Assembly (NCBI GenBank): GCA_019633425.1
Contig: WSUB01000098.1
Span: 62,001 to 126,000 of the forward strand
Direction: 5' to 3'
DNA: 64,000 bases
Source of the DNA: Tulasnella sp. 424
Lineage: Eukaryota; Basidiomycota; Agaricomycetes; Cantharellales; Tulasnellaceae
The notes beneath the pieces were generated by a model that was given only the letters and a program-made list of their open reading frames with translations, had not been told where the DNA came from and did not search any database. A program made the translations under genes and the position numbers. Each line of letters begins with the position of its first letter. Position 1 is the stretch's first letter. Positions 11,601 through 23,465 of this stretch are shown piece after piece.

Positions 11601-12198
11601 GGAAGCGCAATCGGTCTTTGTACGGAGTTGAAGTCCTTGGCGGACGATGGGGAGTGAGCTGAAGGGCGATGAAGACGGCATGGGACAGCGTCAAGCCTGA
11701 TGCGGGTTGGGGAGGTGTCAGTCGAAATGGTGATATGTGGCTGGGGAAGTGTTTCACAAGTTTCTATAACGGAATCGATATGCTCAGGCTGGACTCACTC
11801 CATAATGGTCTAATGTTCTGCTATCGGTCTAATGCATATGAAGGCAGTGCTGCGGGTTCAAGAACGGGGGAAACGATTCGAGGCGGGATAGGCGGTGGTG
11901 GGTCGAAGGATCGAGCGAAACACGACAACAACACCCTCATTACGCGTTCGAAACTCCGATTTTCGCCTTGCACATCGACAGAGTCGGCATCCCATCCCCC
12001 AAATTTGACTCGGGACCGCAATGAAGGTGTACAATTGCAAGCTGACTCTGTATACAGGTTACATACCACGCGAGATTAAGGAACGTTCGGTCTGCGGCGC
12101 GAACGACATTAGAAGATCACGAGAGAAGAGGAAAGTCGGGCCAAATTCAAACATGAAGAGCGGGTCATGAACCCACTCGGCTAGCCGAACATAAGTGG
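8635..12198. other. Flank of copy A with degenerate coding traces
   Basis: No intact gene. Several pieces look like relics: a plus-strand stretch at about 11345-11640 containing GEVKPM and GGGGAGNGARLE resembles a globular protein and is repeated at about 19120-19370, where it is frameshifted and stopped. A minus-strand frame at about 11105-11010 reads CICYTKPSYQNHGDFCANTN but starts after a stop and is missing from unit B. Frames do not stay open across the two copies, arguing for decayed rather than functional genes. Confidence 0.4.
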
Positions 12199-12561
12199 CT
12201 AGTGTCCGGACGGCATCTCCGAATTATATACAGGAGGTTGCGAATAGCCTGAATGAGCCGAGTCCGGCGAAGATTGATGCACGGGAGGAGTGGCCGATAT
12301 TGGATCCGGGGCAGCAACAAATGAGTTTGAGGATCCGCCCGAATGCCCGAAGCTCGGCGGGAGCGTCAGAATAGGGAGTCCATGAAAGTTTCGATTCAGA
12401 CGTTTTATGTGCTCTTTCACCGAGTCTTTTCGTTTATTTCTGTACATGAAGGTTAAGAGATTCCGTGAGTACTCGGTCAGGGTCATTGGGCGGGATGGTG
12501 ACACACTGGTAACGGCATCCCCGAGCCGAGCATCCAAACTCGGCATCGCGAGCGTGCAGCT
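12199..12561 (-). pseudogene. Truncated zinc-finger gene (finger copy 1)
   Basis: This is the 3' part of the three-finger gene whose intact paralogue lies at 19949-20606. It keeps the last exon (KRKDSVKEHIKRLNRNF, then the Ser/Pro-rich tail ending EMPSGH) and part of finger 2. The first two exons and the first Cys pair of finger 2 are gone because the duplication junction falls at about 12561. A 20-nt deletion relative to the paralogue removes the segment between fingers 2 and 3, and a TGG to TAG change shortens the tail. Not expected to make a functional protein. Confidence 0.75.
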
Positions 12562-12712
12562 GGCTGCTTTGACAGGCACGGTGCGAAAGGCCATTTGGTT
12601 TGTGATCACCTAACCACGTGGCAATGTTGGATTCAAGACCAACTTTTCCAGTATATCCGACGTCAAAAAGGTTCCAGGTGCTCTTCTTTGATTTTACCAT
12701 TTGGCTCCAGAC

Positions 12713-15700
12713 ATGTCATCTGCCGATCCGTGTTCAGCGTTATTAGCCAACCCTTCCAACAATGCGGATAGGGACCTTTTGGAAGTCAGTACCAGCAGTT
12801 GATTGCCACGTCGTAGCGCTTACAAATTTGATTTAAAACAAGGTCTGGCGCAAACGCTTGGCAAATTTTCGCATTAATCCTGACCGGCTCGAATACCTCG
12901 ATAACGGCAAGATCATCGCAAGCGGAGGATTTGGACATGTGCGAAGAGCCATTCTGAAACCCCTCCCTCAAGGCGACATCACTGGTTCAGAGGTCAGGGT
13001 AGCTGTTAAGATGCTTCACATGCCAGTTGCGGTGGATTTCGACGCAGAACGCCTCGAAATGGTTTGTATCGTGTAGTTGCTAAATGATGGTTGTTAACCT
13101 GACATTCTTCCCAAGCGATTTATCCGAGAAACGTACATCTGGTCACAAGTCAGGAACGAAAACCTCCTCGAGTTCCTTGGATCCAACTTCGCATCGTCTG
13201 ATGGGAACGTCGAAGCTTTGCTCGTCTGTCCATGGTTAGAGAACGGACAGAGTGTTCCATACGTTAAGCAGCATCGCCTTTCTCCTTTAAGGCGATTACA
13301 GCTGGTGAGATGAGCCTCGGCTTTACTGAAGACGTTGCGGCTGGAGCGACTGATTGTTTATTGGAACTATGAGCTCAGCTTCTCGATGCCGCTGAAGGAC
13401 TCCGTTATTTGCATTCCCGTGTACCTCCGATTTGCCACGGCGACGTTAAAGGTGTANNNNNNNNNNNNNNNNNNNNNNNNNNNNNNNNNNNNNNNNNNNN
13501 NNNNNNNNNNNNNNNNNNNNNNNNNNNNNNNNNNNNNNNNNNNNNNNNNNNNNNNNTTCTCGATGCCGCTGAAGGACTCCGTTATTTGCATTCCCGTGTA
13601 CCTCCGATTTGCCACGGCGACGTTAAAGGTGTACGTCACAGCGTTACGACGATTCATTCTCGGTACTGACCCACCTCGCCAGTCAAACCTTCTGGTCAAA
13701 AGTGACGGTCGTGGAGCTCTCTGTGACTTTGGGTTGGCACAGGTATTGGAAGAGGAGTTCGAACAGATTGCCAGCAAAAGTATTCAGCGAGGTACACTCC
13801 GTTGGACAAGTCCCGAACGACTTAACGACAGCCCACCAGCGCCTCCTATGGACGTCTGGTCCTGGGGCTGGTTGGTATGGGAGGTCTGTTGCTTGTTAAG
13901 CCGGAGAGTTGGACACCACAGCTAATTATATGCTTTGCTTTAGATTATGACGGAAAAAATCCCCTTCCATCAAATTACCAACGCTTCTGCTGTCATGTTC
14001 CATATCGTAACGTCGAAGCTCCCGAGCTGCGAGCACGAAGAGTCCGTTGGGCAGTTTCCAGCTCTGTCTCGGCTCATTCAGCTTTGCTGGCAGGCCGAAC
14101 CTGATTCTCGACCGTTGATGAACAAGTGTGTTGCAGATCTCCAGCAAATTGTTGGTACGACTTTCGAAGGTTCTGGGCCCAACTGACAGTTCCTGTGAAC
14201 AGATGAATCCTATAGAACCAAGCAAAGAGGAAGAGACTCTAGACGATATCCTGGAACATGACTCGTACCCACGTAAGAAGCCCCGTTTGCGTGGGCCTGA
14301 GGCGACAGCCACTGGAGATACAGCACCGATGACGGTAAGTTGTATCAATTGCCTTTCTGTGGTAACCCGATTGAAAAGTAAATTAGCTGTTCACATCCCA
14401 ATCAATGGCAGTCCCGGTGGCGAAGAAAACTATCGTCGAAGCTCCGGTCGAGTCGGAGAACCATGGAGCTTTCGCAACGGGACTCGGACTCGACTTGTTT
14501 CCTTGGCCCGCGCAGCCTCCCGTCCTTGAAAAAACCATTGCTATACTGGCCGAAAGTGGTTCTATTCCACCGGGAAATTTGTCGCCGCATGGAGGGTTCT
14601 CCCGTGATCGTTCTACGGTAAGCTCTATCTCTCGGCTTTCTGTGATAACACAACTAAGATGAAAGTTAGCCGTTCACGTCCTCAGAAAGGGCCGCGCTCC
14701 CGGAGACTAATAAACGTATTACTGGAGCTTCTGGCGAGCTGGGGGACGCCAGAACGTTCGCGTTGGAAAGTCGTGTGCTTCCCTTACCACAGCCTCCCTC
14801 CGTCGAAGAAAACATTGCTTCGTATTCACCATGGCGCCCAGATGATTCGTTTCCGCCCAAAACTTCATGGACATATGGAGACATCTCCCACCCCTCGGGC
14901 CGTACTGATCTTGCATACCTGACTACATCAGAGCAGGGTGTCCATCAGGCAGGTTCGAACACATTCCCAAAGCCAGAAATACAAGTATCAAGCTATAACG
15001 AGAATCTCAAACTCGCTCCAATCCGGAGTCCTCACGGTTTAACAGAGTCGATATCCTTCCACTCTTTACCGGGCAGCTTTGGCCAGACAGCCGAAGGAGG
15101 AAACGAATTTCGCGCCACTTCGGTATTACCATGGACGACGGAATCTACTCGGGGCATCCCCGTCCAAGCTGAACGGCTCTACCCACTGTCACTACAGTCT
15201 CTCGGCATCGGTAATGGACCTCTTACCTCGGTCCCTGGAGGTGCAGATGGAAGGAGCCAGTTGGTGCGTTCATAACCCGAGCTGAATCTCTTCGCGCGGC
15301 CTCTCCTGAACCATGCACTCGCCACAGGCCATCACGCAACTGACTCACATCCTCGAGAATCTTAAAGTATGTGATCTCTGGACCCAGCTAATTGCTGGAG
15401 CTTGACTACTTTGCATCGTTCAGCAAATTCAATCATCTGAATCGCAACAAGGCGCAACGCGCGGACCTACTGACGTTTACTGGAATGAAGTAACGCAGTG
15501 GATATCTAACGTACCATTGTTAGGCGGTCCGCGAATACATGCGAGGGCGTATAGGTACGCGCGGAAGCGGTCGCGATCGCTGGTACAAGAAGGAACACTC
15601 AAGGCGAGACAGCTTCGGCGTCGGCGGTCTGAGGAGAACCCACCGGAGGCGAATCTGCCGATGATAGTTAAGGGCAGTTCAGAAATCACAGAACGAGTCG

Positions 15701-17088
15701 AAACGGGCTCGGTGGCATTCCAACTACCGAGCCTGACTCAAACGCAGGCCGAAAACCCGATCAGGGAGGAAGGGGATGATCCGTGGGTGGTCCCCAGTTC
15801 CAGCCACCTGATACGGCCGCATAATGCCCCAGGGATCGACGTTGCCCCAGTGGAGTATCCAACCAAAGGCTGGGACGGCAAATTCATTATCCAATCTCCG
15901 CATCCTTGTGGCTGCACTGCGGCTCCGCAACCCACTTATGTAAAGATCGAGCTGCATTCCGAGCCGCCTGGTTTACCGCAAACGGTCAAAGAAGGATACG
16001 GAGAACCTCATTCCAGGTATCAGGAGGGGGATATTAGAATTTATGATGTATCAAGCAGCGGCATCTCTGGATCTGTGCGACAAAGATTTGTTCTCAAAAC
16101 GGGGGAGCTGGTACGTGTTTACGATACGGTGAACCGCTTGTCTCAGCTAACGAAGCGACGCAGGTTGCTCTCAAGTCCATTCCTTGTTCAGGAAAGGACG
16201 CTTCCATTATGTCACAGCTTGACAAGTGGATTGTGTCTAAGACTTCATTATATCATAATAACCTTGCACAGGTTCTCGGAACTGTGTCAATTGCGGGCAA
16301 TCCGACCATCGTTAGTGAATGGTATCCAGGAGGAAACGTTGCGGATTGTTTAGAAGCGGCTTCTCAAGTGAAAAGAATACAGATGGTAAGAGCTCCATAA
16401 GCGTTGTGAATGGTTGATCTTGTGGAAATTTAACGGCGGTCTCGGGCCACAGATCTGTCAGGTCGCCGATGGGTTGGTCTACCTCCATTCGCAGGAACCG
16501 CCTATCGTACACTCAAACCTTAAGCCGGTAAGAATCTGGTAGATTCTCCTGGATATAAACTAATTCGAAACCTAGAGTAATGTTTTAGTCGACCAAGATG
16601 GGACTGTAAAATTGGGAGACGTGGGTGTTCTACAGTTCATAGAGCAAAATTCGATTGCACTTGAAGTGCATGGCAAAGCAGGAGACGTGAAGTGGACGGC
16701 ACCAGAAGTTCTCGAAGGTCAGACCCGATCGCCTGCCTCTGATGTTTACTCTTTTGGCTGCTTGGCTCTTGGTAAGTCAATCCGGACTCGTTATAAAGAT
16801 ACAAGGTTGACGCTATGATGGATACAAGTCATACTCAAGAATCAGCTGCCGTATTCCAACTCAGAATCTGATATTCACGTGGCTAAAGCAATATCACGAG
16901 GCGAAATGCCCGTCAACAATGACCAAGCCTCTGAATTTCACGAGACTTGGAGGCAATGTTGGTCTCAACATCCCTCCCAACGTCCAGCAATGACAGCAGT
17001 TCGACCTTCGGTAAGCGATGAACCTTGTACAACTGGGATCGTGGTTGCCGAATCTTACCGAAATACTGCGCAGGTCGAACTCTGGTAG
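12713..17088 (+). CDS. Kinase-pseudokinase fusion, copy B, about 1111 aa if the gap is closed
   Basis: Closest relative of copy A with the same 16-exon plan. Exons outside the gap: 12713-12784, 12843-13061, 13116-13304, exon 4 from 13379 (interrupted by Ns; its repeat ends 13630), 13683-13883, 13944-14150, 14203-14334, 14387-14617, 14670-15263, 15328-15366, 15424-16110, 16164-16385, 16453-16527, 16576-16771, 16829-17010, 17074-17088. Domain 1 keeps VAVK, HGD and DFG; domain 2 has VALK, HSN and DVG. Differences from A include Met in place of Lys at the end of exon 2 and a more basic linker (RKRSRSLV). If the two 77-nt copies around the Ns are one exon, the frame is open throughout; a mis-join of two paralogues cannot be excluded. 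The last exon encodes VELW. Confidence 0.75.
13380..13456 (+). repeat. 77-nt direct repeat, left side of gap
   Basis: Identical to 13557-13633 and to 5215-5291. It spans exon 4 of the kinase (catalytic loop). Confidence 0.95.
13457..13556. other. Assembly gap of 100 Ns
   Basis: Exactly 100 undetermined bases inside exon 4 of copy B. The 77-nt flanking duplication suggests two contigs that share one k-mer and were scaffolded without being overlapped, so true missing sequence may be nil. Confidence 0.95.
13557..13633 (+). repeat. 77-nt direct repeat, right side of gap
   Basis: Second copy of the sequence to the left of the Ns. After it the sequence continues with the copy-B intron (CGTCACAGCG rather than AGTCATAGCG in copy A). 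Confidence 0.95.
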
Positions 17089-19948
17089 TACGGGAGTAAC
17101 TCATAGTGCCTGTACCAATCCACAGTTTAACACTATTTCTGATTGCATCTTGTCTTTTTGAGAATGCGGATACTTGGTTACTTGTTCTCTTGTACTTATA
17201 ACAGTGCGCTATCAACATCCTTCAACAAGATGGAGGGAGCTGGTGGGCTGAGTCTTCCGTTCGTTGACCTACGACGAACCAGACGAAACTCGTCGCCCAC
17301 TGGCACATTATAGCACAGTACGCTCCGGGGTCTTAGTCGGTGCTATCACTATCTGTAGCGAAGGTTCCGGAATATCAGGAGCTTAGCCGTCTCTTGTCAT
17401 GTTTCTTATGTCCTAAAAGAACATGGTATGTAATTAGAATATGCGATAGACTATATAAGCGAGCTCAGCAAGACTCACAGAAATGAATTACCTCGGCTGC
17501 TGTTATGAGCCTAAGACCGCAGGCTGGTGGCGATAGCAAGCCGGAGCCCGGCTTCCACGTCCGATAGTGGTCTTTGACTCGTTCACTTCCAGGTCTGACC
17601 CATACATCCTAGGTGAGACCTGCGACAATACCCTCTAAGTCTTAACTCAGGCAGCTCGGCGAGCTAATTATAACTTCGTTCTGTAGATCGGAAGAGAAGT
17701 AGGACGGCAGATTGAAGGGGCGGATCCGAATGCTCCCGGATTCCCACGACCCTGACTTAGGAAGGACCCTTGTTCTCGGCACTGACTGACTCCTGGACTC
17801 CTGCCAAACCTCCTCTCAGACGCCGCCATCGTTCCAGCTAAGTAACCTCCCTCGACCCGACAGTGGATTGAGCGGCCCTTAATGTAATTATTGCTGAATT
17901 GAAGCGAAGAATATTTGGTGCCTATCGGAACCATCCCGATCTGCGAGGCTGAGGGACCAAAGGGTCGCCGGACCGCAAGTTCTGTTTAATCATACTATTC
18001 AGCCCTGGGAGGAGTGACCATCGAGACAGGAAGCGGATACAAGGGCTCCCGCATCGAGTGAAGGGCTTAGCTGCTTTGCGGTCTTTCACGTACCGCCTGC
18101 TGGCCACCCATACCGCCAAAAGAAATTCCTGTCGTCCCTTGCTGGTCCCACCGACAGCACTCCGCCTCACCACCCTTGCCGCTTTTCTCTGCCATCTCTC
18201 GTCACCAGCCAGACTAGTTGTATCTCATCGCATCTCCCTCGCCTGACCGGCCTTAATCTCGACCGCTGGAAACATGAGCCGGTCAAGGTACTCGCCCGAA
18301 GACGTCAAGCCCAAATTAGGCTGCCCATCCATCGTCGTTCGTCTTGACGTCTTCTGTACGAATGGGGTGCATCGATCAATCCATTGGGACGACTCCTGCC
18401 AACCGCGACAAAGCAGACGGCTGGAACATAACATGGAATTTGCGGAAGGCGGGACTGATATCTCTGAGGAGGAAGCGATGGGCGTGATGACGAATGTCAA
18501 ACGATGGTCTCGCGATGCCGAAGGTTGATGGAAGGACTGCGTGGGGCGATATGGTTTCGACCAAGTGCGTGCGTCACATGTATTCTCGGCGAATCATTGC
18601 TAACTCTTAGCTATGAGTTTCCTCCGCCTGTTAACAAATCACTACGCGAGCCCAATGAAGTTGACCTGCCGTTAACGTCCTCAGTACCACCGGAAACAGT
18701 TCGCCGTGTCGCAAAGGCGCCAACCATCGAATAGCCTGAGCAATGAAGCGGTCTCGTGACCTCCTGAAATATGTCGTGGAACGCGTCTGGGCAGGGACAC
18801 CCTCAATGAGCGAGCCCTGCGCGCCACCAGTTGTCCCATGCCGGTTGGATTTGAAACTTTGATATCCATCCGTATAACGCTTAGAGGAGACAGGCGAAGA
18901 GGCGTGCATACGCATCCTGCTGTCCGAATAGTTCGTCTAATGCGTGCTCTTTGGTAAGATGGTCGTCTGGGCCCACTTGGTGGGTCGTCGCGTCGACAGG
19001 TAACCTCTCGCGTTTGAGTAGATCTTGAAGCTTGGAGGCCACTAAATGCAGCCTTGGCGTCTGTTGCGAAGTGGAGACCGCCTTGAATGAAGTCCGTCCT
19101 GTCGATGTGGGGGATGAATTGTCTATCGAACGGCTTGCTCGTCTGTACGGGCGAAGTTAAGCCGATGGCCATTTGGGGCGGTGGTGGAGGTGGAAATGGA
19201 GCCAGACTAGAGGCCGAAGATTTGATCTATCGTTGCTCCCGGAACAACAGCATTGTACGCCTATCGTTCAAATATAGATATGTGGGCTCCAGATTCAAGC
19301 TGTCACCCATGGAGTTACTCGACGCGCCGAACTTCCAGTCTGACGGCGGCGGGGCCAAGTTATAAGCGCAATCGGTCTTTGCGACGGGGTTGAAGTCCTT
19401 GGCGGACGATAGGGAGTGAGCTGGAGGTCGACGACAATGGCATGGGGCAGTGGTAAGCTGGATGCGGGTGGGGAGGTGTCAGTCGAAAGTGATATGTGGC
19501 AGGGGAAGTGGTTCACAAGTTTCTATACCGAAACCAATATCTTCAGGCTGGACTCACTTCTTAATGATCCTACGTTCTGCTATCGGTTTAATGCATATGA
19601 AGGTATTGCTGCGGGCTCATGAACGGGGGAAACGATTCGAGGCGGGATAGGCGGTGGTGGGTAGAAAGATCGAGCGAAACACAACGTCAACCAAACACCC
19701 CCCTCGTTACGCGCTCGAAACTCCGATTTTCGCTTTGCACATCGACAGAGTCGACATCTCATCCCCCAAATTTGACTCGGGACCGCAATGAAAGTGTACA
19801 ATTGCGAGCTGACTCTATATACAGGTTACATACAGCGCGGGATTAAAGGAACGTTCGGTCTGCGGCGCGAACGACATTAGAAGATAACGAGGGAAGAGGA
19901 AAGGCGGGCCAAATTCAAACATGAAGAGCGGGTCATGAACCCACTCGG
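17089..19948. other. Flank of copy B, degenerate
   Basis: Counterpart of 8635-12198 with deletions. The stretch at about 19120-19370 keeps GEVKPMAIWGGGGGGNG but then runs into a frameshift and stop. No intact gene is seen. Confidence 0.4.
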
Positions 19949-20606
19949 CTAGCCGAACATAAGTGGCCAGTGTCCAGACGGCATCTCCGAATTGTATACA
20001 GGAGACTGCGAATAACCTGAATAAGCTGAGTCCGGCGAAGATTGATGCATGGGAGGAGTGACCGATATTGGATCCGGGGCAGCGGGAGCAAATGAGTTCG
20101 ATGACCCGCCCGAATGCCCGAAGCTCGGCGGGAGCGTCAGAATTGGGAGTCCAAGAAAGTTTCGATGCAGACGTTTTATGTGCTCTTTAACCGAGTCTTT
20201 TCGCTTACTCCTGTATATGAAGGTTCAGAGATCCCGTAAATGCTCGGTCAGGGTCATTGGGCGGGATGGTAACGTACTGGTAGCGGCATCCACGAGCCGA
20301 GCACCCAAAAGACTTTGCGTGACCAGCTCGGCATCGCGAGCGTGCAGCTGGGTCCAGAAAGCTTCTTCCGCACTCGCATCCGTGCCATTTGCTGCGATCG
20401 TGTCTTGTCGGCGATACTGTGAGCACGGTACCACGAGGGCTGCGAGGCGGAGCAGCTAGGGAGTCAACTTACTGTGAATTAATATGACGAGAAAGCCCAG
20501 ACGGGTTCTTTCGAAATGCAAGTCTCAGCAAAGAGGGCTGAAAAGGAAAACTATAGAACCCGGCACTCACGGCTAGGAATTTTTCACAATACGGACACAA
20601 TGGCAT
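19949..20606 (-). CDS. Three-finger zinc-finger protein, 148 aa, four exons (finger copy 2)
   Basis: Small nucleic-acid-binding type zinc-finger protein. Exons: 20606-20571, 20507-20473, 20391-20278, 20210-19949, all with GT-AG ends and consistent phase. Finger 1 (MPLCPYCEKFLA plus NPSGLSRHINSH) is canonical C-x2-C-x12-H-x3-H and is assembled across two introns. Finger 2 (CECGRSFLDPAARSRCRAGH) has C-x-C and a Cys in place of the first His. Finger 3 (CSARGCRYQ plus KRKDSVKEHIKRLH) is C-x4-C-x12-H-x4-H. A Ser/Pro-rich tail of about 65 residues ends LMFG. Split fingers joined cleanly by splicing are strong support for the model. Likely nuclear; DNA target unknown. It flanks kinase B in antisense. 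Confidence 0.8.
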
Positions 20607-22447
20607 CGGATCTTCAGACGAGTTGGCACAGTTGAGTTCGCTAGTACAGCTGATGAGAAGCCCTCGGTCTCAACGACGGCAGCGGGGAATGGGCGAGAGG
20701 CTGGTTTGGCGAGCCACGAGAATTGGGGGCACAGAAATCCTTGGCCAGCTCACGCTGGACACGGGTACTTGTAGGCGTTTCGGGGGCTGTAATAGGTGGA
20801 TGCTAGCCCATTCGGGAGGTCGCCGTCTTTCTATTCTGAATCTCATGTAATATGTCTATAAGTGCAGCGGGGCCCGCAAGCTACCTCCACTGGACCCTTT
20901 GCCGAGGACGTAGAACCAAGGTTCAGGGTGGGCTTTGACTTTTTCAGGGGAGAGATGCCGATGGAACTCGGATGCCCCCGCGCCCCCGGTTCGAGGCTTT
21001 CTACTTCATGGTGCATCGTTTAAGCCTCCGAGAAATCTGTCGCTCTCGGTGCGGGATTCTCGAACGGGCAGAGGTGGCTCGGTGACGGGAGGCCAATCGC
21101 TGAACCGTAACCTTTTAGTCGTGTCGAAATTTGGGGCCCCTTCGTTTGGCTCGGACTGCCAAAGTTATGCATCTTCATGGTGCCCGATATAGTATTTCGG
21201 AATGAACGATCAAATTCAACTCCCTTACCGTCGACAAAACACAGGCGGAATATGCCTATGTGGTCCCTCGCCCATGTGAAACTCCCCTCAAGTGCCGCGA
21301 TGAGATACAAATCCCAACGCGGTATAGGCCCCTTCAGTTGAATGCCGGGTTCGCCCTAGCTTGCCCTCGCAGCAATATCGGCCCTCTTTGTGATGGCACA
21401 TTCCAGGGATGTGAACGAGTGCCAAAGTGATGAAGCAGGAACCACGGTTTCCTTGCCGTTTGGCTGTCGCGGAGGTTTAGCGGAGGACAAGCAATACGCC
21501 CTCGGAAAATGCGATATCATCCTTGTGAGGATTTATTTTGCCCCTGTAAGTTATATTAGATAACAAACTCCATGATTGCCGAGAACATTTCCAACCTCTT
21601 GCTTGAATTCAGTTTTTTCCCGTGGTAGCCGAAAAGAAGCATGATAACATGATCACGTCGGATAGCTAGCGATTCGGAATAAAGATGTACGATACCATTG
21701 TTATCCAAATCGATTATATACGCCGCTAGAGTAAGAGTTTGTCGTCGGTACGAGCGACGAGGGAAGCCGACCAACGGCTCGTCTCTCAGGACCGGGCGAC
21801 CGTTGCGAGTTTATCCTCACATGCAAAGGTAACGTTGCGCAAGGCTTGTTTATATTGATAAATGAATATCAAAGATGATCCAGCCCTGTCTTGACGCCAG
21901 GAGACTCCCTTTCTCGCGCTGTGTAGCCGACTGTCTACCGTACACACCGCTGGGGTCGCCGGCGAGGCACCGCAGAATACCATGAAAAAAGAAGCCTTAG
22001 TGCGATGGAGTGTTTATTCTGAGGCACCGGCGTTCATACTGACTCGGTTGCTACCCTAACAGGGGCTGACACGTTTTTCAGCAACTGGAAACCGTGCAGC
22101 GTAACTACCGCATCCGTCTTCATGACCGTACACAATGAGGTCCACGTACCTTGCTGATGGATAGCTGAAGCTGAATAAAACTCTATAAGAACGCTGGGCG
22201 AAAGGCATTGGATGGGGCACACCGATCTTCACTCACATCCAAGTCTTCTCTCCCCTACCAAACAATCTACTAAACTACAAGAATGGGAATTCTAGACGCC
22301 ATAATCCCTTGCAAGTGGAGACACGGTAGCAAGAAACGGCGTCCAGCTCGTTAGTCATGTCATTTCCTGTCGTTCTCTTTTACGTGATGCTTACAACGAC
22401 TAGCTCTGAGAAGGGTTAAAAGTCAAGGATATATCAACCCTCGAACC
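20607..22447. other. Intergenic, no supported gene
   Basis: Open frames on both strands (for example 20623-20850 plus, 21020-21310 minus) have no recognisable domain and no splice-consistent extension. The minus-strand peptide at 21020-21310 contains FTWARDHIGIFRLCFVDG and could be a relic. Nothing firm. Confidence 0.3.
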
Positions 22448-23228
22448 ATGCCACAAAGTACTGGCGGATACGGATTTGATCCTGCAGGCATGCATCCATC
22501 GATGGTCCCTCACACGGCCCACGGTCGGCCTGAATATCCCTGGGATGATCGCTCGGCTTTCGATGACCACGAAACACTCCTCGGAACACCAACATTCGGC
22601 CCAGGACCTTTGCCGTCACCTCGTGCTATGCAAGGACAGCCTTACTCTCCGGGATTTCAGACGGTATGTTTGACCTGAGATTACAGGCATTAGTTAGCTG
22701 ACTGGTTCCATCTAGGGAGGGTCTTCATATCGCACTGGAGGCATGCACCTAATTCCAGACACGGGTAGGAAAACAGTTGGACGAAGCGAAGATAAGTAAG
22801 CTGACACACCTCTCCCAAAATAATTATCAGCGAGTGTCAGTGGCGCAAGTCATCGATCTGCTTTCCAGTCAAACGGGAATGGTTCCAGACGTGGACCTCC
22901 CCCTAGTGCATGGAGCCCAGCTCTCCAGCTCAACGAACCCAGCTCAAGAAGGAACTCTGTACCTATAATCGACCACGACGATTTACCTGTGTTATATCCG
23001 GGCGGGCAGGCACTAACTGGGACCTCGTTACTTGCAGCCCCCCTCTTGGGCCCGATTCTTCCGGCAGGGACTGGGGTCACTCATCGGCCTGGTCTTGGTG
23101 AGCCTGTTCCATTCATACCTCCTCAACCCGTTCCCTTCATACCACCACAAAGTTCGGGTGGTTACCCCAGTATTCACCTCCCGAATACCGTTCACCACCA
23201 CGTATGGATCCATCCTTGCCGAGATTAG
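22448..23228 (+). CDS. Proline-rich protein with PVPFIPP repeats, about 220 aa, three exons
   Basis: Exons 22448-22663, 22716-22764 and 22831-23228 join in frame. The protein is Pro/Gly/Ser rich: SPRAMQGQPYSPGF early, a VPIIDHDDLPVLYPGGQA segment, then a direct repeat EPVPFIPPQ-PVPFIPPQ and a His-rich HHH near the end. A GTATGG donor inside the last exon could splice onto a further exon ending at 23533 that carries IHPNPARFHATLDLRILP; basidiomycete proteins with a Pro-rich PFIPP head often end in a globular domain of this kind (DUF6699-like, from memory), so the annotated end may be premature. That extension would overlap the convergent gene by 68 nt. No catalytic motif; probably a disordered scaffold. 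Confidence 0.55.
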
Positions 23229-23465
23229 CCACTTCTGTACACTTACACCTTTATGTTTACCATGTCATACTATGCGATATGCCTTTGATCTTTTGTGTGT
23301 AGTTCAGAAGGTAGGAGCGTCCGGTCAGCATTTACCTTATGACCGCCGATAGGTCCGGTGGCGATCAGCCGTTGCAAATCCCGAATATTCATCCAAATCC
23401 TGCGCGTTTTCACGCAACACTTGACCTTCGAATCCTCCCAGTTGCATCCAAAAAGCTACTAGAAA

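Larger units (their letters stand above)
4413..12561 (+). repeat. Tandem segmental duplication, unit A
   Basis: This unit (promoter, kinase A, about 3.5 kb of flank, and a minus-strand zinc-finger gene) recurs as unit B at about 12586-20345 in the same order and orientation. Similarity extends through introns and non-coding flank, so it arose by duplication rather than by retrocopying. The right edge, about 12561, cuts through the zinc-finger gene. Confidence 0.8.
12586..20345 (+). repeat. Tandem segmental duplication, unit B
   Basis: Second copy of the 4.4-12.6 kb segment. It holds kinase B, the degenerate flank and the complete zinc-finger gene whose 5' part extends a little beyond the repeated portion. 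Because unit B keeps the complete finger gene, B-like order is probably ancestral and unit A the truncated copy. Confidence 0.8.

Noticed and set aside
13335..13925. 196-codon frame running through the Ns
   Set aside because: It is a frame artefact that reads unknown bases and the duplicated 77-mer; the true kinase frame is a different register.
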